Shown piece by piece: positions 1 to 5,204 of a DNA stretch of 10,383 bases. The notes under the pieces are model-generated. The model saw nothing but the letters and a program-made list of their open reading frames with translations. It was not told the origin of the DNA and searched no databases. Made by a program: the position numbers and the translations under genes. Positions within the stretch are counted from its first letter, which is position 1. The number at the start of each line of letters is the position of its first letter. Origin of the DNA: Candidatus Methylomirabilota bacterium. Lineage in GTDB: Bacteria > Methylomirabilota > Methylomirabilia > Methylomirabilales > Methylomirabilaceae. The stretch lies in the NCBI GenBank assembly GCA_028869615.1, contig JAGWRQ010000062.1, positions 1 through 10,383 on the forward strand. The letters are read 5' to 3'.

Positions 1-1
1 T

Positions 2-55
2 TTCGAGGAGGAGCAGTGGCGCGTCGATCTCGTCGGTCTGCAGCGATGCTATTAG
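2..55 (+). CDS. possible C-terminal end of an upstream gene (partial, unidentified)
   Basis: Reading from base 2 on the + strand gives an open frame FEEEQWRVDLVGLQRCY that ends at TAG 53-55. The composition is protein-like, but 17 residues are too few to assign a family and the start lies outside the window. The + orientation agrees with the two cassette genes that follow and is opposite to everything right of 880. It could also be chance, since frame 1 is also open here. No convincing terminator is seen between this stop and the repeat at 97. Confidence 0.35.
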   Translation, partial: FEEEQWRVDLVGLQRCY

Positions 56-96
56 CTAAAAAGACGGTCGGCAATCTGGTCCGGTCAAGGGGCTTA

Positions 97-127
97 ATTT
101 TGATTATACAACGTCGTATACGACATA
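97..127 (+). repeat. 31-bp direct repeat, left copy, containing a dif-like XerC arm and central hexamer
   Basis: This matches 701-731 at 28 of 31 positions; the differences are at repeat positions 7, 13 and 25. It contains ACGTCGTATAC (111-121), 10/11 identical to the XerC-like arm of the right copy, and an identical central hexamer GACATA (122-127). Similarity stops immediately after 127: the following 11 bases (128-138, AATGGTCTGCT) match the XerD-like arm of the right site at only 5 of 11 positions. The core GTCGTATACGAC (113-124) is also a perfect 12-bp palindrome, so an operator role is an alternative. Being a repeat is directly seen; being a Xer half-site is inference. Confidence 0.85.
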
Positions 128-142
128 AATGGTCTGCTTGGC

Positions 143-150
143 AAGGAGGG
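143..150 (+). promoter_or_regulatory. strong Shine-Dalgarno for the first cassette gene
   Basis: AAGGAGGG lies 4 bases before ATG 155, a near-full anti-SD complement. It supports translation of the 81-aa frame from this ATG and makes it unlikely to be a chance ORF. It lies inside the candidate element, just beyond the degenerate XerD arm. Confidence 0.7.
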
Positions 151-154
151 AGAG

Positions 155-400
155 ATGATTCGAGTACGGTTAAGCGATCCCAATTGCCCAAGTGATGCCC
201 CTTTCAGGTTCAGGATAGGCGACAGGGTTGCCTGGAAGAAAGGGGATGATGCGCCGGGTTTGGACAGTGTAGGTGTAGTTGTCGAGGGGGTTTGGGAGCA
301 TTGGGTAGCTGGTGGATCCGGCGTGGTTTGGTATCGTGTGCAGCGGGAGAAGGACAAACTTTACTACAAGGTTCATCACTCGCGCTTGGTTGGGTTGTAA
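155..400 (+). CDS. small unknown protein, possible SH3-like beta barrel (81 aa)
   Basis: I do not recognise a family. The product is 81 residues, without a signal peptide or membrane segment. Residues 18-81 alternate hydrophobic and charged positions in a pattern typical of small all-beta barrels: an opening FRIGDRVAWKKG, a central GVVVEGVWEHWV, a strand VVWYRVQREKDKLYYKV and a closing SRLVGL. The GDRV...G.V...Y.V layout resembles SH3/KOW-type folds, which is inference from pattern only. ATG 155 has the strong Shine-Dalgarno at 143-150. The stop (398-400) lies 22 bases before the next cassette gene, so the two are probably co-transcribed. It is G-rich on the + strand and opposite in orientation to all genes right of 880. 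A remote fold search would settle the fold. Confidence 0.65.
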   Translation: MIRVRLSDPNCPSDAPFRFRIGDRVAWKKGDDAPGLDSVGVVVEGVWEHWVAGGSGVVWYRVQREKDKLYYKVHHSRLVGL

Positions 401-422
401 TGAAAATTGGCCGAGGGTAGAC

Positions 423-689
423 ATGAGGAAGTGGGAGTACAGCGTACAGTATCTGTGGCCCGCTGATCTCAAGGCTGCGGTGCGACAGCAGGCTATAAGC
501 CAAGCGGCTCTGTTGAAGATAAGCAATCCAGAAGTACCTGATCCGAAGGAAGTTGTGGAAGTCATGGCGAATATCGAGAGTGTTCAGAATAATATGAATG
601 AGATGGGCAAGCAGGGTTGGGAAGCATTTAGTGTGATTCAACAAAAGAGTGGTTGGTGGGTGGTTTATAGACGACCTTTGCTTTCTTAA
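423..689 (+). CDS. DUF4177-like small protein (88 aa)
   Basis: The chosen start is ATG 423, because GAGGG at 413-417 sits 5 bases upstream and the frame further upstream overlaps the first cassette gene in an unlikely composition. The 88-residue product begins MRKWEYSVQYL and, after a helical middle with NISNPE-type polar sequence and MANIESVQNNM, closes with MNEMGKQGWEAFSVIQQKSGWWVVYRRP. An N-terminal KWEY strand, a later N.(L/M)G..GWE.. turn and a terminal aromatic strand ending in RP are the hallmarks of the DUF4177 family, small beta-rich proteins of unknown function. The middle insertion (residues 16-53) is longer than in the shortest members. The family match is from pattern recognition. 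It is the second gene of the two-gene cassette; no toxin or antitoxin signature is seen. Confidence 0.65.
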   Translation: MRKWEYSVQYLWPADLKAAVRQQAISQAALLKISNPEVPDPKEVVEVMANIESVQNNMNEMGKQGWEAFSVIQQKSGWWVVYRRPLLS

Positions 690-700
690 GATCGATCTTG

Positions 701-731
701 ATTTTGGTTATATAACGTCGTATAAGACATA
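701..731 (+). repeat. 31-bp direct repeat, right copy
   Basis: Second copy of the repeat at 97-127 (28/31 identical), starting 12 bases after the stop of the DUF4177-like gene. It comprises 14 bases of A/T-rich flank (including the palindrome GTTATATAAC at 707-716), the XerC-like arm and the central hexamer, and it ends where the XerD-like arm of the dif candidate begins. The shared 14-bp flank outside the Xer arm suggests the two junctions descend from one ancestral site rather than converging by chance. Confidence 0.85.
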
Positions 732-742
732 TTATGTCAACT
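715..742 (+). other. candidate chromosomal dif site (XerC/XerD recombination)
   Basis: The 28 bases have the 11-6-11 layout of dif. The left arm ACGTCGTATAA (715-725) and right arm TTATGTCAACT (732-742) flank a 6-bp centre (726-731). From memory, the right arm matches the XerD arm of B. subtilis dif at 10/11 positions and that of E. coli dif at 9/11. The left arm matches the B. subtilis arm at 8/11 and shares the E. coli ending ATAA. Context agrees: all confident genes to the right run leftward toward it, the cassette genes run rightward, and the G/C strand bias changes sign across it. The site lies in an A/T-rich gap. A whole-chromosome skew plot would confirm that this is the terminus. Confidence 0.72.
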
Positions 743-851
743 ATAATATTTCACTTGAATAATTATGAGGAGGTACGTTCTTAGTGCTGTTTGCTACTAC
801 TCTGCGGGAGCGTGACTCCAACTTACGGTACGGCGGGTTGATCTAGGCAGG

Positions 852-878
852 AAAAAAGGTAACAGCGAAGGGCTTCAC
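852..878 (-). terminator. weak possible terminator after the DUF151 gene
   Basis: Reading the - strand just past the DUF151 stop, GTGAAG and CTTCGC (878-865) can form a short hairpin of about 5 pairs including a G-U, followed 7 bases later by a run of six T (857-852). The stem is short and the T run is displaced, so this is weak. It would end transcription from the right before it reaches dif. Confidence 0.3.
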
Positions 879-879
879 C

Positions 880-1365
880 TCACATCTTGTATTTCCCGAA
901 ATCCTCCGGCTTCAGATTCTCAAGCCACTCCTTCCATTTATCGGTTTCTTCCTTCTCTTCTGAGACCTCAATGTTCTTGGCTTGCGCCACGACGTTCTCG
1001 GCAACAAAGATCGGAGCATTTGTGCGGAGAGCCAATGCAATGGCATCGCTTGGTCGAGAGTCGATCTTGACGACGCTGCCGTTATGATTCAGATCGATGG
1101 TCGCGTAGAACGTATTCTCCTTAAGGTCATTAACAGTAATCTGCTGAACGGTGATGCCCAAGCCGTCCAGGATATTTTTGAGAAGGTCGTGAGTCATGGG
1201 TCGAGGCGTCGATACCTTTTCGAGTTCCAATGCAATAGCATTCGCTTCAAAGATCCCAACCCATATCGGCAGAGCGCGACGCTCATCCGGATCCTTTAAG
1301 ATCACAATCGGCATATTCGTGATCGGATCCAGCGCAATGCCGCGCACCGTCATCTTGATGAACAT
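880..1365 (-). CDS. bifunctional nuclease family protein (DUF151/BFN domain, 161 aa)
   Basis: The protein begins [23 protein letters not shown], followed by [20 protein letters not shown] (residues 26-50), a THDLL..IL..LG segment (58-71) and [19 protein letters not shown] (102-120). This order is characteristic of the DUF151/BFN family, small cytosolic beta-alpha proteins; plant members have been reported with DNase/RNase activity, but bacterial roles are poorly defined. The tail (about 131-161) is highly charged ([12 protein letters not shown]...). ATG 1365 is preceded by AAGGAG (1377-1372), which overlaps the stop codon of the HIT gene. The gap is only 10 bases, so the two are very likely translated from one transcript. 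It is the last gene before the dif candidate. Family call confident, biochemical role not. Confidence 0.9.
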   Translation of the reverse strand: MFIKMTVRGIALDPITNMPIVILKDPDERRALPIWVGIFEANAIALELEKVSTPRPMTHDLLKNILDGLGITVQQITVNDLKENTFYATIDLNHNGSVVKIDSRPSDAIALALRTNAPIFVAENVVAQAKNIEVSEEKEETDKWKEWLENLKPEDFGKYKM

Positions 1366-1375
1366 CGTGCTCTCC

Positions 1376-1864
1376 TTACGACACAGCCTTATAGAAAACA
1401 GGAGCGAGTTTCCGATACGTTACAGCCAACTCTTCAGGGATAACCTTCGTGTGTGCGACGATCGGCATAAAATTCGTATCGCCGTTCCAACGCGGAACGA
1501 TATGTAAGTGAAGATGATGTTCGACGCCGGCTCCCGCAGCCTTACCCTGATTCATACCCATATTGAATCCATCGGGATTCATAGTCTCACTCAGAAGCGA
1601 TGTGCTTCTCGCAGCCTCTTGGACGAGCTCAATCCGCTCTTCCGCAGACAGTGCTTGCAGATTGCCGAGATGCCGATATGGAGCGATCATTATATGTCCG
1701 GGATTGTATGGATAGAGATTCATCTGGATAAAGACGAACTTCCCACGATACAGGATGAGATGCTTTTCGTCTTGCTGGGTTGCGGGCGCCTCACAAAATA
1801 TACAGCCGGAAGGCCATGCGTTCTCCACATACACCATTCTCCACGGTGCCCATAGCGTTTCCAT
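1376..1864 (-). CDS. HIT-family hydrolase (Ap4A phosphorylase-like, 162 aa)
   Basis: The protein begins [14 protein letters not shown] and has a C-I-F-C pair at 21-24, the N-terminal pattern of bacterial HIT proteins related to Ap4A phosphorylase. The catalytic histidine triad [10 protein letters not shown] starts at residue 117 (H117, H119, H121), with [12 protein letters not shown] just before it. Such enzymes cleave or phosphorolyse nucleotides linked through phosphate, such as diadenosine polyphosphates; the exact substrate cannot be told from sequence. ATG 1864 is chosen over a TTG one codon upstream because METLWAPWR is the conserved family start. There is no Shine-Dalgarno, and promoter-like A/T-rich hexamers end only 10-16 bases upstream, so the message may be leaderless or nearly so. 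The stop overlaps the SD of the DUF151 gene. Confidence 0.92.
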   Translation of the reverse strand: METLWAPWRMVYVENAWPSGCIFCEAPATQQDEKHLILYRGKFVFIQMNLYPYNPGHIMIAPYRHLGNLQALSAEERIELVQEAARSTSLLSETMNPDGFNMGMNQGKAAGAGVEHHLHLHIVPRWNGDTNFMPIVAHTKVIPEELAVTYRKLAPVFYKAVS

Positions 1865-1874
1865 CAAGCAGCAA

Positions 1875-1908
1875 TCTATACCTATAAGAGTCTTTGATCC
1901 TCCACCAA
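1875..1908 (-). promoter_or_regulatory. possible promoter of the HIT-DUF151 pair
   Basis: On the - strand TTGGTG (1908-1903) and TATAGG (1886-1881) are 16 bases apart, and a second -10-like TATAGA follows at 1880-1875. Either -10 places the transcription start within about 10 bases of the HIT start codon. The -35 match is modest (4/6), so this is tentative. Confidence 0.38.
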
Positions 1909-1977
1909 CGTCAGCGCAACTTGCTAAGCATTCAACCTACTTAAATCTAACATCCAATCCTCGTCGTCGCAAGATGT

Positions 1978-1988
1978 TTTTACGACGT
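1978..1988 (-). other. third XerC-arm-like sequence in the 317-bp gap
   Basis: The - strand reads ACGTCGTAAAA, 10/11 identical to the left arm of the dif candidate, preceded by GATTGC (compare GATTATAC in the left repeat) and followed by ACAT. No XerD-like arm follows. A one-mismatch 11-mer is expected by chance with appreciable probability in 10 kb on two strands, so this is only a hint. It lies in opposite orientation to the two sites at 111 and 715. Otherwise, 1868-2033 shows only the HIT promoter region. Confidence 0.25.
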
Positions 1989-2033
1989 TGCAATCATGAT
2001 AATGAGCGGATTTCGTGAAATCGAGTTCGTCGG

Positions 2034-2204
2034 CTAAAAAAGGGGCGCAGCCATACGGGTCTCATCGAGGCCAATCCAGGCAGTATCAAACTCTTCGTGT
2101 GGCTTCAGAATCTCGGGAACGTCATGGTGGGGCTCACGCAGCGAGCGCCCTTTACGAACGCGGTAGCCGCCTTCAAGATCAGGACTAGCTGTCGATGAGT
2201 TGCC
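2034..2204 (-). pseudogene. orphan 56-codon C-terminal fragment downstream of ihfB, unidentified
   Basis: Past the ihfB stop, the - strand in another frame is open from 2204 to TAG 2036-2034. It reads protein-like: PDLEGGYRVRKGRSLREPHH, then DVPEILKPHEEF, then DTAWIGLDETRMAAPLF. The composition (acidic, basic and aromatic residues in balanced spacing, GC-rich third positions) is like that of the neighbouring real genes. There is no ATG, GTG or TTG in a useful place and no ribosome-binding site; a stop in this frame sits at 2207-2205 inside ihfB. So it appears to be the tail of a gene that lost its front, or a coincidentally coding-like intergenic stretch. I do not recognise the family. Confidence 0.35.
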
Positions 2205-2466
2205 TCAACTCTTTGCCCGGCTTGAAGAAAGGAATGCGCTTTGAGGGAACGTGGACCGGTGCGCCGCTTTGCGGATTACGACCCTGCCGTGCGCGCCGTT
2301 GCCTCGTACGGAAGCTCCCGAAGCCGCGGAGTTCCACCTTTCCGTCATTTTTTGAAGCAAGCGCCTTCGAGATGCTGTCGAAGATAGTATCAACGACAAC
2401 TTCGGTATCCTTCTTGGTTAAGCACATCTGGGCGGCAACCAATTCTACTAAGTCGGCCTTTGTCAT
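2185..2466 (-). CDS. ihfB: integration host factor, beta-type subunit (HU/IHF family, 93 aa)
   Basis: This is a nucleoid DNA-bending protein of the HU/IHF family. ATG 2466 gives MTKADLVELV and a 93-residue protein, the usual IHF-beta length. The strong GGAGGAG at 2482-2476 lies 9 bases ahead of it, whereas an in-frame ATG at 2499 has no SD and adds a non-family N-terminus. KVELRGFGSF (43-52) is the family signature. The arm carries GRNPQSG (62-68), with P65 at the position of the DNA-intercalating proline. VPSKRIPFFKPGKELRQ (73-89) is the IHF-beta-like C-terminal block, favouring IHF over HU. IHF bends DNA for transcription, replication and site-specific recombination. It is the last gene of the rpsA-sppA-ihfB run (59-bp gap to sppA); cmk-rpsA-ihfB linkage is a familiar bacterial arrangement. 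The alpha partner is not in the window. Confidence 0.92.
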   Translation of the reverse strand: MTKADLVELVAAQMCLTKKDTEVVVDTIFDSISKALASKNDGKVELRGFGSFRTRQRRARQGRNPQSGAPVHVPSKRIPFFKPGKELRQLIDS

Positions 2467-2525
2467 GACTGGCAACTCCTCCACATTCAGGAACTTCATC
2501 AGCCAAATATGTTGTGACGATCCAA

Positions 2526-3398
2526 TTACCAGAGAAGATAGTTTACAGAGAGTGTCGAGGGTGGATAGATCGGCAAAGCGATATCAAACAGACTCAAGCC
2601 GCTACGTAGTAGATCAATAAGGAAAAGCCTCCGTTTTCGCTCTTGAATGACGGTCGGTTTCCCTGGAATCCCAGCCATGGCCCCTGCCCGTTCAATCGCA
2701 TCCTGAAGGTTGCCAAGTTGGTCTACCAATCCAAACGATTGCGCCTCTCGCCCACTGAAGATCCGCCCGTCTGCCATAGCCTCGACCTTTTTACGATCTA
2801 TTTGCCTGCCCTTGGCCACCACATCTATGAACTGGTTATGGACATCATCCAGCATGCCTTGAAGGATTTGGCGCTCGGCATCGGTCATCTCTCGGGTGGG
2901 AGAAGCAAGATCCTTGTGCGCCCCGCTCTTCACGACCACGGACTTCACGCCGATTTTTTGCATGAGACCGGAGATGTTGGGAATCTGAAGCAGAACTCCT
3001 ATACTGCCGGTGATAGAGCCGGGATTAGCCACAATCAGATCCGTCGCACTCGCGATATAGTATCCGCCTGACGCCGCTACGCTCCCCATGGAGGCAACGA
3101 CGGGTTTCTTATCGGTCTTACGAGTCTTGAGAATCTCTTCATAGATTTCCTGAGAGGGTGCCACCCCGCCCCCCGGACTGTTAATCCTGAGGACAATAGC
3201 CTTGACAGATGGATTCGTTCGGTGTTTGTCGAGCTGTTCGATCACCTCTTTTGAATCCAGGATAACCCCTTCGACTGCGATCAGCGCGACCTTGCTTCCG
3301 CCAAATCGCTCCCATCTACCAAGCGAGAAGGCCACGCCGAACAGGAGCAGCAGGCTCACGAACACCGCAAGGCTGACAGCCAGCCAAGTTCGTTTCAT
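2526..3398 (-). CDS. sppA: signal peptide peptidase SppA, short 36-kDa type (290 aa)
   Basis: This membrane-anchored serine protease degrades cleaved signal peptides. An uncleaved-type N-terminal membrane anchor (about residues 5-25, LAVSLAVFVSLLLLFGVAF after MKRTW) is followed by the ClpP/crotonase-fold core: VALIAVEGVI (37-46), INSPGGGV (72-79), GSVAASGGYYIA (105-116) and GSITGSIGV (127-135). The predicted nucleophile is S110 in AASGGYY and the predicted general base is K162 in SGAHKD; the 52-residue spacing equals that of the B. subtilis SppA Ser-Lys dyad. The length fits the short single-domain class, not the 67-kDa E. coli form. The C-terminus (256-290) is hydrophobic/amphipathic (LFLIDLLRSGLSLF). 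It starts 14 bases after the rpsA stop with a weak GAGG-type SD. Confidence 0.95.
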   Translation of the reverse strand: MKRTWLAVSLAVFVSLLLLFGVAFSLGRWERFGGSKVALIAVEGVILDSKEVIEQLDKHRTNPSVKAIVLRINSPGGGVAPSQEIYEEILKTRKTDKKPVVASMGSVAASGGYYIASATDLIVANPGSITGSIGVLLQIPNISGLMQKIGVKSVVVKSGAHKDLASPTREMTDAERQILQGMLDDVHNQFIDVVAKGRQIDRKKVEAMADGRIFSGREAQSFGLVDQLGNLQDAIERAGAMAGIPGKPTVIQERKRRLFLIDLLRSGLSLFDIALPIYPPSTLSVNYLLW

Positions 3399-3412
3399 CG
3401 CCCAGCTCGCCT

Positions 3413-5155
3413 CTACGAAACCTCGATTCCCTCTTCCTGGCGATCTGATGAGTGCTGATCGGGGGAAGCCTGATCGGGTGTCCGGCTCGAGGCGTCCTGG
3501 CTATCCAGGTAGGCGCGAAGGCTCAGCCCGAGCTTGCGCTCGTTGGCATCCAACTTGATGATCTTGAGAGTAAGCTCTTGGTCAATGGAGACCACATCCT
3601 CGGGCTTCGCTACCCGTTCATGACCCAGTTCAGAGATATGGAGGAGCCCTTCTACCCCGTCTTCCAATTCGACGAACGCCCCGAAATCAGTCAGACGAAC
3701 CACCTTGGCTTTCACGTCCATGCCGACGTGGTACTTATCAAGGACGGTAGATTGCCAGGGGTCGGGCTGGCTCTGCTTGAGGCCGAGGGAAATTCGACGA
3801 TTCGTTTTATCGGTGTGCAGGACAACCGCCTCAACTTTGTCCCCTCGCTTCAAGACCTCAGAAGGATGGCGGATTCGCTTGGTCCAAGACATATCGGACA
3901 CGTGAATCAGTCCGTCTATCCCTTCGTTCAACTCAACGAACGCGCCAAAGTCGGTAAGGTTCCTGACGACCCCTTCGACACGCGTCCCCACGGGGTAGCT
4001 TTCCTCGATCGACAACCATGGGTTTGGTTCGATCTGGCGAAGCCCCAGAGAGATCCGCTTATTAAGCTTATCCACATCCAAGACCACAACCTCTATAGAG
4101 TCCCCGACCGAGACGACCTTGGATGGGTGTTTAACTCGCTGAGTCCAGGACATCTCAGAGATATGAACCAGCCCCTCGATCCCCTCGGCGAGCTCAACGA
4201 AGGCGCCATAGTCGGTCAAACTGATGACCTTACCGCGAACACGGGAGCCGACAGGAAACCGCTGATCGACATCCTCCCACGGGTCCTTCGAGCGCTGCTT
4301 ATGGCCAAGTGATACCCGTTCCGCCGCCCGGTCGAACTTGAGAACCACGACCTCGATCTCGTCGCCGACGGTGAAGAGTTCAGAGGGATGACCGACGCGG
4401 CCCCAGGACATATCGGTGATATGAAGCAACCCGTCCAATCCGCCGAGATCGATGAACGCGCCGTACTCAGTAATATTCTTGACCTTGCCCCGTATAATTT
4501 TCCCCTCTTCCAACGATTGCAAGGTCCTTTCCTTGAGGGTTCGCCTCTCTTCTTCAAGCAGCTCTCGCCTGGACAGGACGATGTTGCCTCGGCGCTGGTT
4601 TAACTTTATCACTTTCATCGGAAAGCTCTTACCGATCAGCTTGTCGAGATCACGGACCGGTCGCAGATCAACCTGAGAACCCGGTAAAAAGGCCCTGACA
4701 CCAACATCCACCGTCAGGCCCCCTTTGGTGCGGCCCAGGATCATTCCTGTGATTACTTCACCCTTCTCATAGGCTCGCCGGATATCGTCCCAGATCTTGG
4801 TCTTCTCCGCCTTTTCTCTCGAGAGGACAATGAGGCCGTCGCTATCCTCTTTCTGCTCCAAGTAGACATCGACAGTATCGCCAACCTTGACCGTGACTTC
4901 TCCGGAGGGCGTCTGGAACTCCTTGATGGGTATGGTCCCTTCAGACTTATAGCCGATGTCGATCAGGACCATATCGTTCCTGATTTCCAGCACACTCCCC
5001 CTAACGATCTCCCCCTCAGTGATTTCCCGCAGGCTCTGGGCGTACAGCTCAACCAATTCCTGTTCCTGGGACTGCTCCTGAGCGGGGATCTTACGATCCA
5101 GCGTGTCCGTCGATGTGTTAACAGCCTCTTCTAACTTGTCCGTCTCAGACATCAT
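3413..5155 (-). CDS. rpsA: 30S ribosomal protein S1 (580 aa, six S1 domains)
   Basis: S1 binds mRNA and helps deliver it to the 30S subunit. Six OB-fold S1 repeats are visible at about 46-114, 132-196, 217-285, 300-373, 387-460 and 475-547. Repeats 3-6 carry the typical G.V...T(D/E)(Y/F)GAF(V/I)(D/E)L...GL.H(I/V)(S/T)(D/E)(M/L) pattern. Repeats 1 and 2 are divergent, as expected for the ribosome-binding domains. The total length and six repeats fit full-length Gram-negative-type S1, not the four-domain Firmicute form. After repeat 6 there is a polar S/D/Q-rich tail (about 551-580). ATG 5155 follows AGGAGG (5172-5167) by 11 bases; an adjacent ATG at 5152 would also work. A perfect 6-bp inverted repeat lies between the plsC end and this SD and could affect expression. 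It sits between plsC and sppA in the operon. Confidence 0.97.
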   Translation of the reverse strand: MMSETDKLEEAVNTSTDTLDRKIPAQEQSQEQELVELYAQSLREITEGEIVRGSVLEIRNDMVLIDIGYKSEGTIPIKEFQTPSGEVTVKVGDTVDVYLEQKEDSDGLIVLSREKAEKTKIWDDIRRAYEKGEVITGMILGRTKGGLTVDVGVRAFLPGSQVDLRPVRDLDKLIGKSFPMKVIKLNQRRGNIVLSRRELLEEERRTLKERTLQSLEEGKIIRGKVKNITEYGAFIDLGGLDGLLHITDMSWGRVGHPSELFTVGDEIEVVVLKFDRAAERVSLGHKQRSKDPWEDVDQRFPVGSRVRGKVISLTDYGAFVELAEGIEGLVHISEMSWTQRVKHPSKVVSVGDSIEVVVLDVDKLNKRISLGLRQIEPNPWLSIEESYPVGTRVEGVVRNLTDFGAFVELNEGIDGLIHVSDMSWTKRIRHPSEVLKRGDKVEAVVLHTDKTNRRISLGLKQSQPDPWQSTVLDKYHVGMDVKAKVVRLTDFGAFVELEDGVEGLLHISELGHERVAKPEDVVSIDQELTLKIIKLDANERKLGLSLRAYLDSQDASSRTPDQASPDQHSSDRQEEGIEVS

Positions 5156-5183
5156 ACCCTTTAGTTCCTCCTTTTGATAAGAT

Positions 5184-5204
5184 ACCCACCCTCTTCATGT
5201 GGGT
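5184..5204 (-). promoter_or_regulatory. hairpin-forming inverted repeat ahead of rpsA
   Basis: ACCCAC and GTGGGT form a perfect 6-bp inverted repeat with a 9-base loop, overlapping the plsC stop (5195-5197) and ending 12 bases before the rpsA AGGAGG. Known rpsA genes in other bacteria are translationally autoregulated through leader structure, so a role here is possible. It could equally be a weak attenuator, but no T run follows. The structure is seen; the function is inferred. Confidence 0.4.

Larger units (their letters stand above)
111..731 (+). mobile_element. candidate mini-element integrated at dif by Xer recombination
   Basis: Two small + strand genes (155-400 and 423-689) sit between two directly repeated dif-like sites. 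The repeat unit spacing is 604 bp. The right site has both Xer arms; the left has a good XerC arm, an identical central region and a degenerate XerD arm. This is the pattern described for integrative mobile elements exploiting Xer (for example the gonococcal genetic island, where one flanking dif-like site has a diverged XerD half). No recombinase, replication gene or capsid gene is present, so host XerC/XerD would have to act. The unit may instead be the last member of a longer tandem array continuing left of the window, or a relic. Inference from architecture, not from recognised mobility genes. Confidence 0.45.

Noticed and set aside
210..644. Long - strand frame opposite the cassette genes.
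   Set aside because: It is an antisense shadow: proline/histidine/leucine-rich composition, no SD, while the + strand frames have good SDs and family-like patterns.
97..742. Integron attC or loxP interpretation of the repeats (ATAACGTCGTATA is close to one loxP arm).
   Set aside because: The second inverted arm of loxP is absent, and the RYYYAAC/GTTRRRY pairing and hairpin layout of attC are not present; the 11-6-11 dif layout fits better.
762..843. Tiny frames after dif (ATG 765, and GTG 784 behind AGGAGG at 768-773).
   Set aside because: They encode only about 16-20 residues with no family pattern, and the SD-like site has awkward spacing; probably chance in A/T-to-G/C transition sequence.
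2467..2499. Upstream ATG 2499 as the ihfB start.
   Set aside because: It lacks an SD and adds eleven residues not typical of the HU/IHF family, whereas ATG 2466 has GGAGGAG nine bases upstream.
3452..4312. Long + strand frame of 286 codons opposite rpsA.
   Set aside because: It is a shadow ORF caused by the codon pattern of the repeated S1 domains; the - strand protein is unmistakable.
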